A DNA stretch of 64,000 nucleotides from Pterobdella sp. o SKG-2022 (taxonomy: Eukaryota > Annelida > Clitellata > Hirudinida > Piscicolidae). Shown one piece after another: positions 60,589-64,000 of this stretch (the first letter of the stretch is position 1; each line of letters opens with the position of its first letter). The stretch is from positions 14,927,447 through 14,991,446 of the forward strand of contig OZ038322.1 of assembly GCA_964035795.1 (NCBI GenBank). Direction: 5' to 3'. The position numbers and the translations under genes were made by a program. The notes beneath the pieces were generated by a model, which saw nothing but the letters and a program-made list of their open reading frames with translations, was not told where the DNA came from and did no database searches.

Positions 60589-60646
60589 ATGGAAGGCAGT
60601 GAAGTCGACCAAATAAGATGGAAGGCAGTGAAGTCGACCAAATAAG
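60589..60646 (+). repeat. 29-bp tandem duplication
   Basis: Two identical 29-bp copies (atggaaggcagtgaagtcga...) followed by a purine-rich aaagaaaggaaggaagg tract. The unit shares the 10-mer cagtgaagtc with the unrelated-looking 29-bp minisatellite at 18302. Confidence 0.95.
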
Positions 60647-61556
60647 ATGGAAAAAAGAAAGAAAGGAAGGAAGGAATTGAAAGGTGCAGTGGTGAAAAGG
60701 CGTTTGCCTTCAAAAGGAAGACGGGTCCGGCTGTTTGTTGGTCGTTGGTGCGTTGGGGGCTCGTTTTGGAACTTTTGCAGACTTGTCGAGATGTTTGGTT
60801 ATTTATAAAATTTTTCTTTTACAAGCAATGTTGATTGTTTTAACCATTTAGTTTTCAGTTTGTTCAGGCGGGTTGTCATCTTGCATTTTCGCATGGATGT
60901 AAACATTTTCATTTAAGTTTGCAGCATTTATGTTGAGAATGGCAGAGTGAGATAATCGTTTGAAATGTTTGCAGAAGGTCTTGAAGACTCTGTTTCAAGA
61001 GTATTATTCTATTTGCTAAAGTTTCGTATTTAATTTTTAAACGTTTGATGTAGTTATATATACAAGAAAAAGAATTAGAGAGGATGAAGAAAAAGAAGAC
61101 TAGCTTGACCAATCCCATTTAATCTGGACATGCTCAAATCGAAAGAAAGGATTAAAGACGAAAGAAGAGCTTAGAAAGAGCAAGCACTGAAAGAACAAGG
61201 AAGTTTGGAGGAGCTCTGACAGTATATCACTACACAAATGTTTATAATCAAACATACATTTTTGAATAATCTTTTTTATAATTGCGTATTGGATTTTTGA
61301 TTTTTCCAAAACTTCGATATGTAAAAGTTTTGAAACCAAATCTCCAAAACTATTTTTCCTGCAAACTGAATTTAAACGATTATCTCTGCTACCCTCGACA
61401 TAAATAGAAATGAAAATGCTTACATTCAGCTTGAAAGTTTGAGACAACAACCTGTCTACAATAAATTCAGAAAACTCAATGATTAATAGAACAATTGATA
61501 TGCTTGTGATCGAGATTTTTTATAATTACTGAAAATCGAAACGAGTTGAATTTAGT

Positions 61557-61812
61557 TCTGAAAGTTGAGTCTTCGAACACCAGACCGACTCTGGGTCCAG
61601 TCTTCCAAAAAGTGGACTTCCCCCTTCCCCTCCACAATTGGCCTTTTGAAGAAAGAACCAAACCTCTAAGTGGATGTGGTGCACAGAAAGCACATTCTAA
61701 CTATGGGTTGCTGGTCTTCACCCATGAATCATGTGGCTGGGAGCTCAATATTCTCATCGAATGTTGTGGCTCTTCTAAAGACTGTTTATACACCAATCTG
61801 AATTCGACTTAA
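61557..61812 (+). other. Orphan terminal-exon candidate with polyadenylation signal
   Basis: After tttag or aaag, an open frame encodes VESSNTRPTLGPVFQKVDF, PLPLHNWPFEERTKPL, SGCGAQKAHSNYGLLVF, THESCGWELNILIECCG and SSKDCLYTNLNST, then stop. Its GC content is clearly higher than the surroundings and it contains six cysteines. AATAAA follows at about 61909. I do not recognise the protein. It looks like the 3' exon of a host gene whose other exons are unplaced, perhaps including 60080-60181. Confidence 0.45.
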
Positions 61813-61934
61813 ATGATTTGAATAATGAAAAATGAATTGAATTTATTGTGTTTGATTTATATTCAAATTTATTTTTTTTCATTTCTTATTTTTGTTGGTT
61901 TGTATGAAATAAAGCCATCCAAAGGTTTTTGATT

Positions 61935-62880
61935 TTAGAGAATTTAGTTTTGAACTTGGCAACAAACATGCGAATTGCTTAAGAATGGAAATATTGATGA
62001 ACTCAAAAAAATATGCAAATTGTGTGATGAGCACCTGAATAGAAGAATCTACAAGCGTAAAACAATGTTTGTGGACATTATCAAAGCACTTTATGAAGGG
62101 TTTTCATGTCAAGTCGTCAATGCCGGAAAACTCTCTGAAAACTTTGAGATCTCTTTTGGAGTAAGACAGATCTAAATATTGTTTCCACTTGTTTCTTGTT
62201 GTGCTAGGTTGGATGACAAAGAAAGTCTACGATAATTCCGAGAAAGGCATCCAGTGGACCCTCATGTCGGAGCTAGAAAATCTTGCGTTCGCTGACGATA
62301 TGGCTCATTTGTCGCACTGTCTGCAAGGCATGCACAAAAAGTGAACAATCTTGAAACCAATGCAAAAAAAGTTGTTCTTAAAATTAGCCATGAAAAGACC
62401 AAGTTACTGCGCATTAATAACCTACAGGATGACCCAGTTACCGTCTCTGGAAAAGCAGTAACACACTTTGACGACTTCGTAGCAGGATCAAAATGGGAGG
62501 TACAGATGAAAAAATCACAGTTAGGGTGAAAAAAGCTCGACAAGCATTTGCCATGTTAAGAACCGTCTGGGGAGTGAACAGCATCGCCACCAACGTCAAG
62601 TCTGTGCTTTTGTATAAATCAGAAACTTGGAGAGCAATCAACACCAACACGGCAAAGATGTAAACCTTCGTCAATGACTGCTTTCGACAGATCCTCCGTT
62701 TGAGATGATTCGACAGAGTTCCAAACGCCAATTTATAGACATTCACAATGCAACAACTAATGAATGTCTAAGTCGAAAAACGGCGATGGGTTGGCCACAC
62801 CCTATGAAAAGAGCCTGTAAATATGACCAAAGGGGCGTTTAAATAGAACCCAAATTAGAAGAAAAAAAAGGGACGTTCAA
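61935..62880 (+). pseudogene. 3' part of the first LINE reverse transcriptase
   Basis: From about 62068 the text VDIIKALYEGFSCQVVNAGK, SENFEISFGVRQ, GIQWTLMSELENLAFADDMA (FADD catalytic block), KKVVLKISHEKTKLLRIN, KKARQAFAMLRTVWG, NVKSVLLYKSETWR and CFRQILRLR is the downstream half of the same family as 55240-57187, which stops exactly one codon or so before this piece begins. Several frame shifts and stops are present; a stretch after GVRQ is deleted. Confidence 0.83.
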
Positions 62881-62884
62881 AGCA

Positions 62885-63200
62885 AATCTGTAGACCTTGA
62901 TCAATATCACTCAGTATCAAAGTTTCATTTTTCCTTGAACAAACCATTACATTTACAGCATTTATTGGTGAGTTAAGACTAGTTTTTTTTGGTCTAATAA
63001 AATATGATTGAAAGATTATTTGAAAGACCATTTTTAGTAACTTCTCATATAAAAAGTACACAAAAATTAAATTTTACAACTGATCTACGACAATTGCTAA
63101 AAGTAAACGTCGATAAAATAACATGATTAAAAACATTAATTAAATGTTTAAAATTAGAAAAATTTACTGTTTTAAAAAAAATTTTATTGCTGGTTTTGTT
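62885..63200. other. LZIC: AT-rich sequence upstream of LZIC
   Basis: About 300 bp with no gene. The LZIC promoter should be here; I see no TATA element or acceptor strong enough to assign. Confidence 0.45.
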
Positions 63201-63214
63201 CAAATATACAAGAG

Positions 63215-63781
63215 ATGTCTTCCCGTGGAAAAGCAGAAACCGAAGTCTTAATAAAGAACATGGAAGACCAAATGAATCGTTTGGTTCAACAATTAGCTGA
63301 TTTAGATGAGTATAAAAATGATATGGAAGCAGAAGAGTACGAAGAAAACAGAAAAGAAACATTGGATCAATTGAAAGAGTTTGGGGAAAGTTTGGGGAGA
63401 ATGAAAGAAGGAGATCTCACTTTAGTTGATCATCTCAACAGCATACAATTGACTTTACAAGCTGCTATTAGTGAAGCTTTTAAAACTCCAAAAGTGATGC
63501 GAATGTTTGTGAATAAACAAAACTCTCAATTAAGAATTCTATTGTCTCAGATTGAAAGAGATTTGAAAATTGGGAAACTCAGCAAAAATATAGGTGAATC
63601 ATCAAAAGCAGAAACATTATTAGCTTTGAAGAAATTAGGGGAAAAATTATCTCATGAAGAAGAAGAGTTTTTGAAATCAAAAATTTCAACAAGTGAATTT
63701 GCTTCAGTTTCAGCAAACTCCAGTGATGGGAAACTCTTGGCAGACCTTGGGGCACAAGTGAAAGCAGCCAGTGCCAAATAA
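63215..63781 (+). CDS. LZIC: LZIC, leucine zipper and ICAT homologous domain protein
   Basis: LZIC is a conserved animal protein with an N-terminal coiled coil and a domain like ICAT, the beta-catenin inhibitor. This copy is 188 aa against 190 in human and is uninterrupted. Residues 1-7 (MSSRGKA) match human MASRGKT. A coiled coil spans about 8-60 (MNRLVQQLADLDE, ENRKETLDQLKEF). The ICAT-like part spans about 64-124: LTLVDHLNSIQLTLQAAI, SEAFKTPKVMRMF, QLRILL and RDLKIGKL, followed by ALKKLGEKL. The start is fixed by the conserved N-terminus. The absence of introns could mean intron loss or a retrocopy, but no frame damage is seen. Confidence 0.95.
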   Translation: MSSRGKAETEVLIKNMEDQMNRLVQQLADLDEYKNDMEAEEYEENRKETLDQLKEFGESLGRMKEGDLTLVDHLNSIQLTLQAAISEAFKTPKVMRMFVNKQNSQLRILLSQIERDLKIGKLSKNIGESSKAETLLALKKLGEKLSHEEEEFLKSKISTSEFASVSANSSDGKLLADLGAQVKAASAK

Positions 63782-63841
63782 CATTATAGGCATTTGTATT
63801 TTTCTAATCATCAACATTTAGCAAAAACTTATTAGTTTCAC

Positions 63842-63847
63842 AATAAA
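63842..63847 (+). terminator. LZIC: LZIC polyadenylation signal
   Basis: An AATAAA lies about 60 nt after the LZIC stop codon, at a normal distance for a short 3' UTR. Confidence 0.6.
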
Positions 63848-64000
63848 TTCAAATTATTGGAATGTTTTTTATTTATCATAACTGCATCATTTTCATTTTT
63901 TGAACATTATTTAAAATTTTTGTGGCCATCATAAAATCCTTAATATATATTCACTGATACAAACATCTGTTTTTTTATTGAAAATAAAGAATTTTATATC

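Overview
This window is animal nuclear DNA. It is very AT-rich, its genes are split by GT-AG introns, and it carries non-LTR and Penelope-like retroelements, tRNA-derived SINE-like repeats, hairpin (MITE-like) repeats and many microsatellites. The gene set (synapsin, beta-thymosin repeats, THOC5, LZIC, a C-type-lectin-like secreted protein) points to an invertebrate metazoan. I cannot name the phylum. All exon structures were worked out by eye from splice signals, phase continuity and remembered family conservation; none is transcript-confirmed.

Layout. 2.4-15.5 kb (minus): a ten-exon synapsin gene whose phases join without a break, in a landscape of intronic repeats. 15.6-27.6 kb: no convincing host gene; a 29-bp tandem repeat, nested inverted repeats, a LINE tail beside a 200-N assembly gap, a 91-bp-arm hairpin, and SINE/tRNA-like elements. 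27.7-29.6 kb (minus): a beta-thymosin repeat protein with one repeat per exon. 30.6-34.8 kb (plus): a long low-complexity protein ending in a degenerate N4BP2/YLPM1-like P-loop kinase fold. 36.7-42.2 kb (plus): THOC5 in fifteen exons, with a roughly 480-bp (ACCT)n array in intron 6 and one apparent single-base frameshift in exon 9. 43.5 kb: a short segment with the architecture of a spliced-leader (SL) RNA. 45.6 kb: a single-exon two-membrane-segment protein. 48.4 and 53.5 kb: two small secreted proteins, one C-type-lectin-like and one of unknown family. 49.6-53.2 kb and 55.2-62.9 kb: decayed retroelements, including one LINE split into 5' and 3' pieces by a 4.9-kb segment. 63.2 kb: LZIC.

The host genes are unrelated housekeeping, neuronal and secreted-protein genes, so no operon or pathway cluster is claimed. 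The most provocative combination is the SL-RNA-like locus together with acceptor-like sequences lying 4-20 nt upstream of several start codons (synapsin, thymosin, THOC5, the two-TM gene, more weakly the kinase-like gene). This would fit SL trans-splicing but is unproven.
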